Assembly: GCA_030544215.1 (NCBI GenBank) | Contig: JARZZO010000003.1 | Span: forward strand, 22,081,879-22,145,878 | Source of the DNA: Zantedeschia hybrid cultivar | Lineage: Eukaryota; Streptophyta; Magnoliopsida; Alismatales; Araceae | DNA length: 64,000 nucleotides | Reading direction: 5' to 3' | Part shown: positions 1 through 11,607 of the stretch, piece after piece | Numbering within the stretch: the first letter of the stretch is position 1 | Layout of the letters: each line of letters opens with the position of its first letter | Notes under the pieces: model-generated | Database searches by the model: none | Told to the model about the DNA's origin: nothing | The model's input: only the letters and a program-made list of their open reading frames with translations | Made by a program: the position numbers and the translations under genes

Positions 1-127
1 TGAAGCTATGAAGGACTTCAGTTTCCATCCGGTTGAGATTGTGTGATTGTTCATTGCCATCTTCCATGGTGTCACCTCTGATAAAATGAGCTATCCAAAG
101 TGGGCAGTGGGTGGAGGAGGGGGGGGG
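1..127. other. Left flank, no assignable feature
   Basis: A minus-strand ATG in good context (complement of 65-67) opens a frame of 22 codons to the window edge without a stop. This is too short to call a gene. The stretch ends in a G-rich run (about 115-127) that served as the insertion site of the neighbouring solo LTR. Confidence 0.2.
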
Positions 128-1734
128 TGTTGGGTTTTCTCGGTTTCACCGGATCGCTCACGCAGCGGAAAATAAAAATTTACAGCGATCCGTTTTCCCG
201 TTTCGAAAAACTAAAACCAACGATTATCGGATAATCGAAGTTCTCACCTTGTGCGGATTCTAATCCGCAACCGTTCGGTTCCGTCGGTGCGACATTGCAA
301 GCCGCTCAAGCGCCCGGCCTCTAGCGAAGTCCACGCGATCCTCCCCGCGACGGATATCCTCGCGTTCCTCGTTCTTCGCAGCCCACGAAACCTCCGCCGG
401 TCGCCGCAACGCGCGGACGATTTCCCGTCGAACGGGATTCGGAGAAGCGGCGAAGCAGATCTAGATCTGTCTGGACGCCCGAGAGAGAGAGAAACTGAGG
501 AGGGGCGGCTAGGGTTAGCAGCAGCTTGGCCTGCTCAGCCCGTTCGTTATGTTTTATACTAACCACGCGATTTTTCATAAAAACCCCCGGTTTGTATAAA
601 ACCTACTTATTTATCCATCGCCTTGAGAATCATTTGCGTGTGACCCTCTAGGCCCAAGTACCAGTCCAGTTAATGGCCCAACAAGCCCAGTGACTCCTCA
701 CTGACTTTATTAATCAATTAATAACCCTTTATTAATTAATTAATCAATCGAATTGATGTCGCACATCGAATTCGACCGGGCCTCTGATCACGTTGGGTGC
801 CAAGCAACACCGCGTAAACCCGGAAGGTATTGGGGTTAAGTAAACCACTATTGGAACCTTTCCGCCGACAGTTACCGCATGGATATAATCCTTCATTCGT
901 ACAATGCTCTCGAGTCAACTCAGGGTATGGCGTGCTGTCAAACCCTAACCGGTCGACTCACTTGGATTGGATGCCGCTGATGAATATCGGAAAACTCCTT
1001 TCCCGATATTATCGTCCGCCCTGGCCAGGGACTTTCGCGCATCCTTCCTAGAGCATTCTTCCTCTAAGTACCGAGAGCGAATGATTCCTTATTGACACAC
1101 AATTCCCTTCGACGGTATTCCGCTGTACCCAATCCTTGGCGTATTAGAATCCTGTGGCTAGAGATTCGTAAACCAAGGTCAAAGCACAGAAGTCCACCGA
1201 CAAGGTGTCCTTGGTGTCTCAGATCCGAGGACCATCCATGCAACTGCGACAATAGAATCAAGCTGGTTGACAGTGAGGTACAATACCATCTAGCGATTCA
1301 GTCGGATCAGTTCAGTGAACTCATTCTCCAATGAGCACCTACAGATTCGCCTTAGTGTCTCCACACAAGTGACTTATGAGATCAGTCACCCTCATCATAC
1401 ACCTACAGATTCGCCTTAGTGTCTCCACACAAGTGACTTATGAGATCAGTCACCCTCATCATATGAGTAGGAGTAATCTGTACTAGTCTAACTGGATATC
1501 CGATGTCCTTCTCGGATATCCTCCGACTAGGAACAATTAAGAATATGTGTGTTTAAGTGATCAGTCTCATTAGTATGATCTCATCATAATCTGATCACTA
1601 TAGCACATATTCACGGACTTCATTATGAAACGACAATTAATGCGATTTACATATAATGAATATAATGCCATTATATTAATAAATGAACGAGATGTACATT
1701 GTTAGATTGGCTTGTAGGCCACCTAAAACTAACA
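128..1734 (-). mobile_element. Solo LTR, Ty1/copia family C
   Basis: A single 1,607-bp LTR in minus orientation. On the minus strand it begins TGTTAGTTTTAGGTGGCC and ends AACCCAACA, so it has the usual TG...CA ends. It matches the 3' LTR at 22479-24019 along its length. The five bases on each side (123-127 and 1735-1739) are GGGGG, the expected 5-bp target duplication, although the G-run makes the exact frame ambiguous. No internal sequence remains, so it is best explained by LTR-LTR recombination that removed the element body. It contains a private 64-bp tandem duplication at 1336-1463. Small open frames inside it recur in the other LTR copies and are not genes. Confidence 0.88.
1336..1463. 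repeat. 64-bp tandem duplication inside the solo LTR
   Basis: Two adjacent, essentially identical 64-bp units (1336-1399 and 1400-1463), each starting CACCTACAGATTCGCC. The homologous places in the LTRs at 22479, 44666 and 52486 hold a single unit, so the duplication arose in this copy. Confidence 0.9.
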
Positions 1735-1739
1735 GGGGG

Positions 1740-2238
1740 AGGATCTCAGAGGCACGCCGGGGTGAGTGTTCACCGTTCACCAAGGCAAAACAGTTGAAAG
1801 TATCAGGCGCAAAGGTAAACAAGGGAACCACATCATAGGCGCTACAGTAAAAACGGTCGAGGAAAACGACAAAGTAGGAGGTGGCTATACTGTGGATGAT
1901 GGTAATAGTAGAAGGAACATAGGCAAGCCAGGTGAGTAAATGGAGGATGAAGAGGGGACGCAGGAAAGGAGAAAAATCGAAACCAGTAGGCGGTCTGGAT
2001 TGAAAGGTAGAAAGGGAAGAAAACGGGACTGGTAGAGATCAAGTCCATATACTAAGAAGTGTAAGTAAGGATCCCGCAAAGGACTTCGTGGTCTACTCAG
2101 CTGGGATATAGGTGACGGAGCAAAAACGGGGGGGTGGGGGGAGTGGAGAAGGGTGGTAAAAGGCAAACTGGATTGGTGGGGGAAGAGAAGGAGGGGCGGG
2201 GTTGGGGAAAACCCCAAATCAGCAAGTTTTACCCATTT
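1740..2238. other. Intergenic, purine-rich on the + strand
   Basis: No coding signature was recognised. The open frames here come from strong strand composition bias (G/A-rich top strand, C/T-rich bottom strand). Confidence 0.4.
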
Positions 2239-2709
2239 CTATGCACTTGGGGTGCTAGTTGCTGCCATCTTGATTTCAAAACAGAATAAATAGTTTATGA
2301 CACATAATAAATAGTTCTGATAAATACAAGCAATGCTTTCAATTCTAACAAGATAACTACCACTACCTCTAATGCTGGCAAATGGAAGACTGGCGCCTTT
2401 GACGTCTCTAAGCACATCTTCCCAGTCGGTTTTGCCCAGATTTGCTCCACAAGCACTACTCTTGTTCAGTTTAATTATTAAATCCTCTGCTTGGCTTTTC
2501 CCAGTGAATAATTGATCATTCCAACCAGACTCCAAAACAATCTTGTAACCTAAAAAAGATACAAAGTATTGAGGTGGTCGTACCATCTAATCCTTTGATG
2601 CTGCTGGTGCACCATCGAAACTACCGCATAAGCGTTGTTAATAACCTGAACCATGTTGTACATTCTATTAATGGACGTGAAGGATCCTTGTGAAGACTGA
2701 ATAGTGGCT
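2239..2709 (-). CDS. Unrecognised exon-like coding segments
   Basis: The minus strand carries a 115-codon open frame (2586 to 2239). Its middle part has ordinary protein composition and is preceded by a good splice acceptor (complement of 2550-2557, T-run plus AG), which suggests an exon beginning near 2549. A second stretch just upstream on that strand (about 2709-2590) also reads open for about 40 codons in another frame with non-repetitive composition. I do not recognise a family and can see no catalytic motif. This could be two exons of a host gene continuing beyond the window, a decayed gene, or chance. The last 25 or so codons of the longer frame look like intron or UTR. Confidence 0.28.
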
Positions 2710-3977
2710 CTATTGTTTTGTTTTAAGAAAAATGTGCATCCTTACCTTTATTTTCATCCTGATGTATTGTTTTCCTGTATAATTAATTAGGGATCGTTTG
2801 GTGGATCGTAAAATATTATAAAATGTCATAGAAAACCATAAAAAAATATTTTCATTAGGGATAATTAAATATATAACCTTCTTAGATAGTTAATTACACT
2901 TTTGCCAGTCAATTTTTCGCCCTATATATAATTAGTAACCCTGCTTTTATTCGTATGATGTTTATAAATGGTTATATTTTAAAATCCGTTGACCCCTAAA
3001 ATCCTAAAATCCTTCTTTTAGCTGGTCTCGATTAAAATCACTATAAATAACCAAAATCGATGATTTCAAATCCAGTGATTTTAAAAGCAGGGATCTTATT
3101 TTCACCGACATACAGTCGTTGATTTCACAATAAAATTCTTTCGGCATTTTACAATGCAACAAATAAGCCTTTATTGAAAATACTAAAAATAGATATGTAA
3201 TGATTAAATTGTTGGATAATATTATGTGCGATTCCGTGAATATAAACTTCCTTTTATGTTACTTTTAAGACGAAAAAGGACATATGTTCAATTAGTCCAC
3301 ATTATCCGTTTCATTTGACTCTTGGAGTTAGCTAATCCCTCACGTTCAGATCTCGTTCTGCATCGTAGTAGGTTCGATCACATTTCGCACGTTTCAAACA
3401 CTCAAGAGTCAGGGATGTCAATATATAGATCTAAATAAAATTTAGATCCAACTCAAATCTCATCCAATTAGTCAATAGATGTGAGGATAGACAATGGTGA
3501 AATTAATTTGTTTAAATAAGTTATTTAAAATATTTTTACGTACATATATTTACATAAAGCATGTTTAATAAATTATTTATAATCTAAAGCTTATTTGGAT
3601 ATTTATATAACTCATACGTTTATAGATTTAGAATAGCCCTACAGTACTTATGAATTTCTTTTAATAAAGTTAAATCATGCAAGTATTTGGATTTCGAAGG
3701 TTGAATTTGAAACTGCTATGAGTACGTGCCCGAGGGCGAGGGGTGTCTTCGGCCGAGAGAGCTCCCCAACAGCACGGCTATGGGTTGGACGGGTGTAACA
3801 AGTGCAGCAACGGAGCCTTCCAAGTGGGCGGGCCGGTGGCGCAGCTCTAACGGGATTGGTTCGAGTGCCAGCGCGTGAGATGAAACGAGATGATTAGTGG
3901 TTGGAGCCTGCCGCGTGTTGCCGAGATAACTACAAGAACTGAAAGAAGTTGGGGGGAACTGTGTGGTACCCAGCTGC
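2710..3977. other. AT-rich intergenic region upstream of the polygalacturonase
   Basis: No gene is seen. 2791-3700 is AT-rich. A short sequence at about 2790-2806 resembles one end of a small DNA transposon, but no matching inverted end was found. 3720-3900 is GC-richer and unassigned. The last few hundred bases must hold the promoter of the downstream gene. Confidence 0.4.
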
Positions 3978-3984
3978 TATAAAA
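3978..3984 (+). promoter_or_regulatory. Putative TATA box of the polygalacturonase gene
   Basis: TATAAAA about 205 bp upstream of the start codon at 4189, which would allow a 5' UTR of roughly 175 nt. It is the only good TATA element between 3900 and 4189. Confidence 0.5.
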
Positions 3985-4188
3985 CGGTGGCCCCGCAACA
4001 TGAACATGCATGAGCAACCTTGGCCGGCAGCTCTTCCTTTTATTTCCATTTCCAGAGCTAATTCCTTGGCAAGATCCTCCACCAAGCTAGAGTGCTTAAT
4101 TTTTTGTGGGCAATTTGCTAAGAAATTAATCTCTTCAGCCGAGCATAGATAAAGAGAAGGCCAGTTAGGCAAGACTGAGATCGACAAG

Positions 4189-5782
4189 ATGGTCCAGGCT
4201 TCAAGTGATCTCCAGATGATTTGTCTTTTGCTGTTCATGATAGCTTCCATTGCCAACGCAAAGGCAACCCGGACTTCAATGTGGTTGATTTCCGAGCGAA
4301 TCCGGACGGAGTGACGGATAACACTCAGGTTGGAAATTGGAATATTCATTAATTTATTTTTAGATCCTCTCCCCTGTATATGGTGCCATCCTTCCGCCCA
4401 TAGATCTACTTTTTGTACTTTTAACTATTCTCATAAAATCTCTTCTCTCGGTGGTTTAATTTGCGTGGCACAGGCTTTCCTAAATGCTTGGAGAGCAGCC
4501 TGTGCGACCGAAGGAAGGCCGAGGGTTCTAGTTCCGGAGGGGACGTACCTGTTGGGTCCTGTTGAGTTTTCGGGACCTTGCAATGGTACTATGGTGTTGC
4601 ACGTTAAAGGGGTGGTGATAGCACCCACTGATCTCAGTGTGTTCCCGAGCAGCAGCTGGATCTCATTTAGCTACATTGATGGCTTGGTGATCTCCGGCGG
4701 GGGCAAGTTTGATGGGCGAGGTGCCTCTGCCTGGCCTCATAACCAGTGTCCAAAGCAAGTCCAGTGCAAGCTTCTGCCTACTGTACGTGTGCTGCCACAT
4801 ATTCTCTCTCTCTCTCTCCCTAATCTCTCTCTCACATGACTAACTTGAAGTGCTATCTGATCATGTGTAATTGTTTCCGATGGTGAAAAAAAAAAAAAAA
4901 CTTAATACTTTCTGGAGAGAAGTCCTTATCCTTCAACTTCGTCAACAACGCTGTCATCCGCCGTATCTCTTCCATCGACAGCAAGCTCTTCCACATGAAC
5001 ATCTACGGATCCAAGGGCATCAAGCTCCAGTCCATCACCATACGGGCACCGGGTGACAGCCCCAACACCGACGGCATACACATCGGCAAGTCCAGCAACG
5101 TGGAGATCTCCAAGTCCACCATCGGCACCGGCGACGACTGCGTCTCCATCGGAGATGGCAGCGTCAACATCACCGTCACCGAGGTGCAGTGCGGGCCGGG
5201 CCACGGCATCAGCATCGGCAGCCTGGGGAAGTACCAGCACGAGGAGGACGTCGTCGGCGTGAGCGTCAGGAACTGCACCATCGCCGGCACCACGAACGGT
5301 GTTAGGATCAACACATGGAAGGATTCCGTTGTCATGTCAGCTCGGGACTTGGTCTTCCAAGACATAGTGATGAGGAATGTCTACAACCCCATCATCATAG
5401 ATCAAGAGTACTGCCCATACGTCTCATGCGGCCAGCAGGTACGTACATATATAGAAACGATTGATATATTCTTCATTGGCTTATTTGTTACAAATTAATG
5501 CGCGGCGATCGAGTGTGTGTGATTTTGCTGTACTGTGTTTTCTTTCTTTCTTTCCAGTCTCCTTCTCGTGTCAAGATCAGCAACGTGAAGTTCCGCAACA
5601 TCAAAGGGGTGTCGGCATCCAAGGTTGCAGTTAACTTATTATGCAGCAAGGACCTGCCATGTGAGGGTGTCGAGCTCGGCGACATAAACCTGCAATACAA
5701 TGGAGAGGGCGCCGCGGCATCGTCGTGTTCTAACGTACTTCGCACTATTCTCGGCAGCGTCATACCTCCATCTTGCGTCTGA
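4189..5782 (+). CDS. Exopolygalacturonase (GH28, pollen type), four exons, exon-1 frameshift
   Basis: Predicted secreted pectin-degrading enzyme of glycoside hydrolase family 28, hydrolysing polygalacturonate in the cell wall. Exons read 4189-4328, 4474-4782, 4923-5438 and 5558-5782. All introns are phase 0 with GT...AG ends; the last acceptor follows a strong pyrimidine tract. Exon 1 encodes a typical signal peptide of about 24 residues. Exon 3 holds the family motifs NTDGIH, GDDCVSIG and GPGHGISIG, so the catalytic aspartates and histidine are present. The usual RIK motif reads RIN. Exon 4 ends in conserved cysteines and a TGA stop. Oddity: right after the signal peptide (about 4258-4264) the frame of the mature domain is one base out, consistent with loss of one A; in the signal-peptide frame a stop follows at the end of exon 1, and no alternative in-frame ATG exists upstream. 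The gene is therefore either a recent pseudogene or contains a sequencing error. The full product would be about 395 residues, normal for the family. Confidence 0.85.
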
Positions 5783-5819
5783 TCACTTCTCTGCGTGTAT
5801 AAAGCTTGGAAATTACTTG

Positions 5820-5942
5820 TATTTTGTTCTCATCATTTGATGCCAGTCCCAATTAGAGTACATGCAGGCTTTGGTTCAGTAACATAGAACAAAACTGTAT
5901 ACTTATTTTGTTCTCATCATTTGATGCCAGTCCCAATTAGAG
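5820..5942 (+). repeat. 39-bp direct repeat downstream of the polygalacturonase stop
   Basis: A 39-bp sequence (TATTTTGTTCTCATCATTTG and onward) occurs at 5820-5858 and again at 5904-5942, period 84 bp. It lies in the likely 3' UTR or just after it, so the polyadenylation region may be locally duplicated. Confidence 0.85.
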
Positions 5943-6734
5943 GATAAGTTTCACGTTATGTTCAAGAAAATATTTAAAAATAGCTTTAACTAAATTTGAG
6001 AAATTAATGTCCATAAAGGGTAAATTTTCGAGCCTATTTGATACCCAAAGAAGTCTTGAATAAGATGTCCAATATAACTCTATTCATTTTGGATGCACGG
6101 GTTACATTTTCGATGAGAAATTGTTTATTTCAGAATAGATTCGATTAAGCAATTGATGCAACCCAAGCGGTCACATATGGCCGCAGAGGGAAAGGGACAC
6201 TTTAGATTATTAAAATTTTATTAAATATTAAAATTTTATTAAGCGGTGGATATATTCTAGCTAGCAAATTTACTTACAAATGAGAATTGAGGACACTTTA
6301 GATTATTTTCTACAATGTCGAAAAATCATTCTTGTTTCATATATCAGTATCAACAACGAAAACAAAAATGCAATTCTCCGATTATATGAAAATCAGAATT
6401 GAAAATATGATTTTCCTGTCAAAATCAAAAATAGAAAATTATGTATCCTATCCACGGGGCAAGGGATTGAAGCAGGGAAAACTCAAGTCACAGGAGAGTT
6501 GCGAGATGAGATTCTTCTCGCCTTTTCATCTACATCTTGATACCTCGAAGTCACTTATTTAAGAAAGAAATTTAATAAGTTTTTTATTTATCTCATCAAA
6601 TCATCTATTTATTTTTTAGTTGTGTGAATGAGGGAAGGATCTAATTAATCTTTCTCACCCTTAAGATGGTCATTATAAACGCTACCCCCACCCCACTAAA
6701 TTAGGGATCGTTGTTTCGTTGCGCAAAAGTTCAT
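5943..6734. other. AT-rich spacer
   Basis: No gene is supported. There are two short local duplications: a 15-bp AT-rich unit at about 6212-6242, and a GACACTTTAGATTATT unit near 6199 and 6291. The spacer ends where G-type LTR homology begins. Confidence 0.4.
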
Positions 6735-8132
6735 GCAAAGCAGTCTAGACCATTATCCTATCAATCGGACTTCCCTCAACGCCAAGTCTAGGCGCTTCAC
6801 GAGGGTCCTGGGGACCGGCGAAACCCCCCTCAAGCCGAAATTGTAGGGACTACCTGTAACCGTAACCTTTCGAGTCACATCAGGCCAAAGGGCGAAGGGT
6901 ACCACTCGTAATCTTGATATCTCAGGTTACATCATGCCTAGTGGTTAAACGATAAACTCCAACAGCACCAAACTCGGCTCCACAGTAAGAAATGCGTCAG
7001 AAACTGCCACGACAAACTAGAAAAAGCACCGACCCACTGGGACTGAATAACAACCCCTCGAATAGCACACTGATTACTCCGGCCTGTCTAGTTCAGGTGG
7101 TTATGCCTTTTCCCAGTCACAGGTGAAATACTAACATCTACCACTCCCACACCGATACGGCATTACTGCCACACAGACATCGCGTCACACCCACACCGAC
7201 GCAAAGTGTCAAATATAAACAATAGTCGTTCTAGGTCCACGATCGCATAAACATACACACAATGCGATTCCGATCATATGGAAATCTCCGCCCCCAATGT
7301 ATGATTTCAAACATACATTTAATAGGATTGTCTAACAATAAACACACATGTGAATTACAAAAATTAATAGGGCTCTAGTCTAAATGGCGTCGCCCTATCC
7401 AGTCACCATTTCAAATGGCGTCATCTTATCCCGACCCTATTCAAAACTGAACTCATTCCCAGAGAATGGGACAAATTTGGCCTAAATGGCATCACCCTAG
7501 CCAGTCACCATTTCAAATGGCATCGCCCTTGCCAGACGCCATTTAGAGCCCGAAATCTGGTTTTCGCAACCTCCCCCGAGCCACAAGACGGGTTTCCTCC
7601 CCCCCAAAATTGCCCCCAAAATATCCAAAAATAGAGAATGAAGGGGTGAATCCAAATTACCACTTAAAACACACTAATTATCATTTCACAAAATGCCTAT
7701 TTTCATAAAAAAACCTTAAAATATACTTTTCTACTTAAAAATATCCACACACATCGCATGCTTCAAAGAGGAAAAACATAGATAAAACAACCAAATCACG
7801 TTTAAGGATTGTCCTCCTACCGGTCACTTGAACTCCTCCTACCTCCGTGCCGCCGAACCACCGCACCGCAAACCACCGCCGGTACTGCTGTAGACGCCGT
7901 CACTTCGCCTGGACGTCGGCCATTGTCCAGAGAATGAAGTGCTGCGGAGGAGGTGGTGACGGAAGTGGTGAGAGTTAGAGGGTGTTGGAGCGGTGGAAGA
8001 GGAAGAAGAGGAAGGGGAAGGAAAGAGAGAACCGGAGGGAATGGAGGGAGGGAAGAGAGAGAGTGTGAAGGAGAAAATGAGGAAAACGAAGGAAGACTCT
8101 GAACGTCAAACCGAAACAGTTGAAATCACGTC
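6735..8132 (-). mobile_element. G-family (Ty3) 3' LTR, part cut off by insertion of R
   Basis: This region aligns with the inner and 5' portion of the complete G-family LTR at 57484-60042 (homologous to about 58235-59712 there). It is in the same orientation and stops exactly where the R LTR begins. The remainder of the same LTR resumes at 55913. The five bases before the break (8128-8132, ACGTC) are repeated after the far end of R at 55913-55917. The outer end, equivalent to about the first 750 bp of the solo copy, is missing, so this LTR is truncated near 6735. It contains four of the fixed-spacing palindromes (7381-7544). Confidence 0.82.
7381..7544. repeat. Cluster of 4 fixed-spacing GCGTC palindromes (G LTR)
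   Basis: Arms such as AAATGGCGTC and GACGCCATTT are separated by exactly 10 nt. Units lie at 7382-7411, 7413-7442, 7484-7513 and 7515-7544. Neighbouring pairs abut with 1-2 nt between them. Confidence 0.85.
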
Positions 8133-9398
8133 TGTGAGTGCTCAAATCAGGTGTGTGATTATCATGAGGATTATGTTGATTATGTGACAAATAAACCTAT
8201 TAAAAACTAGTGAATGTGATCGCCATAAACTTTTAACTAAAAAGTTCCAAAAGAAAAGAATGATCGCCTACCTGTTTCGAAATTGGGAGATGTTGAAGTC
8301 CTTGATTCTCCTCCTTTAGCCGGCTGAAGAAAAAGAGCCATTCTGACTTTGTTCTTGCTTTGGATGATTATCGGACTTTGAGGATCATCCAACTTGATTC
8401 CCTCTTTCTTTGATCTTCTTAATCTCCTTTTGTACCTTGTAAAAAACAAGATGAAAGAAAATAATCAGAACACAAGCAAAGGTAGAATCTATTCTAATGA
8501 AGATTATGATCATGCAACTTGACTAAAGAACTTACTTGTTTGATGGTCTTTTAAACTCCTTTTAACAAATAGGTTTGAAATTATGCTAGTTAGTGTGTGT
8601 TGCATGGAGTGATGTAATGAATGAGATTTTAAACTAATATGATGATAAAACAAACAGAGATTAATAAAAACAACTAAATTGGATGGCCACTGGGAAGCCT
8701 TGGTTCTTGAAAGCTCTTGAATGGACGAAGACCGGATGAAGAAAGGATGCAGACTCCTGAAAGTAGCAGCAGCGCCTCGATCCTTCAGCGTTTGGACGTC
8801 GTCTCTTTCAAAGAATCGCACCGATAATCACCAATTATCACTATCATCACTAACTTTTTAATGACCAAGGGGTTGGGTATTTATAGGCTTTAAGTTCACG
8901 TATCCGCGATTACTTAAAGATTAACATGAAGAGTTTGAAGTTAATCTAACTAAGAAACAGATAAACATAGCCTGATTCATCTTTATCTGTAATTATCTAA
9001 AATGCGTCGTCCATAGGAGACGTCTTTTAGCTTAATTAAGAGAAGGATAAACATCGGAAAGAAGAAGCAGAATTAGCTTAGGAAACCTAAATGGCGTCGT
9101 GCATGGTAGACGTCTTTTAGTTTATTAATAATTAATTAAAAATCAAAATAAGAATAAAACCTAAAAGGCGTCTTTACAGGTCGACGTCTTTTAGAATTTT
9201 TCATATTTGATTAAAAATCTGAATTAAAATAAATTTCATTAATAAACTTAAATTATGTATGTATGACCGATGTCATTTAGATAATTAATTTAGAAAGATA
9301 ATAAAAATTAACAAATGATTAAATATCAGACCATTTTGAGGCATTATTATATGATATGAAATTTACTAAAAAATGATGTCAAAATTAGTGTGTCTACA
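8133..9398 (-). repeat. R 3' LTR
   Basis: 1,266 bp, beginning TGTGAGTGCTC and ending GTGTCTACA in + orientation, homologous throughout to 54707-55912. It is preceded by ACGTC and followed on the internal side by a purine-rich tract when read on the minus strand. It carries three fixed-spacing palindromes at 8999-9192. Confidence 0.85.
8999..9192. repeat. Cluster of 3 fixed-spacing GCGTC palindromes (R 3' LTR)
   Basis: Units at 8999-9028, 9089-9118 and 9163-9192. Each has a left arm ending GCGTC, a 10-nt spacer and a right arm starting GACGTC. The same three recur in the 5' LTR at 55512-55706. Confidence 0.85.
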
Positions 9399-9413
9399 GC
9401 TGCCTCACCTTGG
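9399..9413 (-). promoter_or_regulatory. R polypurine tract
   Basis: On the minus strand the bases immediately before the 3' LTR read AAGGTGAGGCAGC, a plausible primer for plus-strand DNA synthesis directly adjacent to the TGTAGACAC start of the LTR. Confidence 0.55.
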
Positions 9414-11607
9414 CATCGTCTTTGCAAGGGAGTGAAATAAAATAGAATGTACTGAAAAGGTGATGCCAAGGTGTGATGAGACACGCTCTTAACATCACAT
9501 GTTTGGAATTCTTCTCAAAATCATCAATGAAGATAACTCAAGGAGATCAACGGAATCAATCATGTATGGATGAGGTCGATAAGGAAATAAAATAAGGTCG
9601 ATCAACTTCCACGATTGGGAAGTAGCCCAAGTCATAGACACTACATGTTTCATCATGGAGAGCGATTCCGAGCCAATGTGGACGTGCTGCAACCATGATG
9701 GATCTTTAAAAGAAAACAAGAATATTTGAGATAAAGAATCTAAGAAATGATAGAATTCCAAGGATATCTTCAAGCGAACTTCAAAGATAATCAAGATGCT
9801 CAATTCAGAATGGAATATTTCATATCAAGTTAAGAATTATTTGATCATTGTTCTGAAATTTAAACAATAATTAATTCTTATCACAATTATATCAAAGTCC
9901 TACATGATGCATGTTGGGCTAAAAGAAAAATATAAAGTTAAATAAAATATAATTTAATCAAGGATAATATTGTTAAATTGTTATTAATGAGTCAAGATAC
10001 CAATTCTTGTAATTCAGTGCTAAGCCGAAGCTCGTTTATCCATGCACGATTTCACAAAAATAGAAACATCGTCCTCACTAATTGACAATCAAACGGCATG
10101 TCCGTGTGATTAGGAATTCTCTGGAATTATCACTGTTTTTTGTTGAAGGGGAACTCAAATTCTAGTTTCATCAAAACCACAAGGTCCTTGATATAATCTA
10201 ATAAATACTTAATATATAGTAATGATGATGCATATCAATTACATAAAGGAATACAAGGATAGAGATAACTGTCTTTTTAGACATGATCAGGACTCATAAA
10301 CTCCCACAGTGGGATCTTCTCGAATTTTCAACTTCAAACAATATCATCATCTAAGCATGAAATCTTGTAAAAACATTGAATTTCGGGCAAATAACAGAAA
10401 ATCCTGAAACGTGTCGTGTCGCGCCGACGCCATTAAAGTCAACTAAAACATGTCGCTGTTCAACGACGCCTTTCAGTCGCAAAAACAGGTTCTGCCTAAC
10501 TTCTACCCGGGTTCCAACTCTCTCTATACTCCTCCCTTCTCCAATTCGGAAAACACTCTTTAATCATGTACTTTTCTTCTTTTTTGTGAGTCCTAATGTT
10601 GATGGACTCAGATATGTATGCAAAACACATTTTGATAATATAAATGAAACTCTTTGTCTTCAGCTTTGTGCCTTGTGTCTTTGATTTACATTCTTGTGTC
10701 CTGTATATGACTTAGCAAACAGGTTAAGTATCTATCTAGACTTAGCCCCTTGCCTAGTTAAGTAATTGGCTACTTAATCCTATCCTTGGTAAAAGGGTCA
10801 AGGAGTATAGCCTTTATTAACAAAGGTAACAATGATTGGACTGGAGGAAACAACAGAATAAGATGTAACATATAAGCATGCAAACTAAAAGACGAACATG
10901 GTACCCAGATCAAAAGAACATATTCATTTATTAACTTAATTCTCAAATTGTTCTTAAATAATCTAACTTAGACCCATCGTGCTTGTACTTGTGTTTCCAT
11001 TCGTGATCCCATTTGATGATTTGATCTATAGTCAATCTAGGCCGTTCCTTAAGCTTGTAGTACGCCTCTTTAGAAAGAAAGGAAGAATTGGTTTAGAAAG
11101 CCCACGAGAAGGTTCCGGAGACCCAAAAAGATGTTCCTTTCTTATCCTAATATCTGTTGGGATTCGGACATTTTCTTTCCGGGGTATTTATCGACCTTGC
11201 ATTCCCTTTTATTTCACTTCATAGCCTTAACGTAACGTTTGTAGTGTAATGGCCTTTTGATATTGACATTTGGCTTTTGCCTTTTTGCTTTTGCTTCTCT
11301 TTTTTTTTTCTTTTCTTGGGACGGATCTCCCCCTTTTTTTTTATGACGGCTTCCTACTAAGATGACGGATATTCTTGGTAGTCTATTATAAGCCTCGTTC
11401 CGACATCGTGGGCCGAGTGTAAAAATAGAATTTTTTATTTTAAAAAGAATGATTTGCATCTCTTGTTACTCACGAATCAAACGTGTCAGTGTGTGTAGTA
11501 ACGCGTTTGAATTAAATTATCCAGACTGATAAGGAAATTTGACTTTTTAAATTTTCTGATTCCACTGGTCTTTGTACCATGCTGATTGACTCTTTAACCT
11601 AAGGGTA
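9414..11607 (-). other. R 3' non-coding region between integrase and LTR
   Basis: About 2.2 kb of low-GC sequence with no recognisable protein. Two fixed-spacing palindromes sit at 10406-10435 and 10445-10474. The short open frames are unsupported. Long 3' non-coding regions are usual in Tat-lineage elements. Confidence 0.5.
10406..10474. repeat. 2 fixed-spacing GCGTC palindromes (R 3' region)
   Basis: GAAACGTGTC and GACGCCATTA flank 10 nt. AAAACATGTC and GACGCCTTTC flank 10 nt. Unlike the other clusters on this side, these lie outside the LTR. Confidence 0.8.

Noticed and set aside
1..67. Minus-strand ATG with 22 open codons to the window edge
   Set aside because: Too short and without recognisable similarity or splice context.
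830..1334. Open frames that recur in several LTR copies (also 22888-23319 and 45435-45623)
   Set aside because: They recur because the LTRs are copies of each other; frames are not kept by selection and lie in non-coding LTR.
2788..2810. Possible MITE end (GGGATCGTTTGG), also similar to 6703-6715
   Set aside because: No inverted partner end or target duplication was found.
3831..3870. tRNA-like A and B box motifs (TGGCGCAGCTC, GGTTCGAGTGCC)
   Set aside because: The boxes are only about 20 nt apart and no cloverleaf can be formed; not a tRNA or a convincing SINE.
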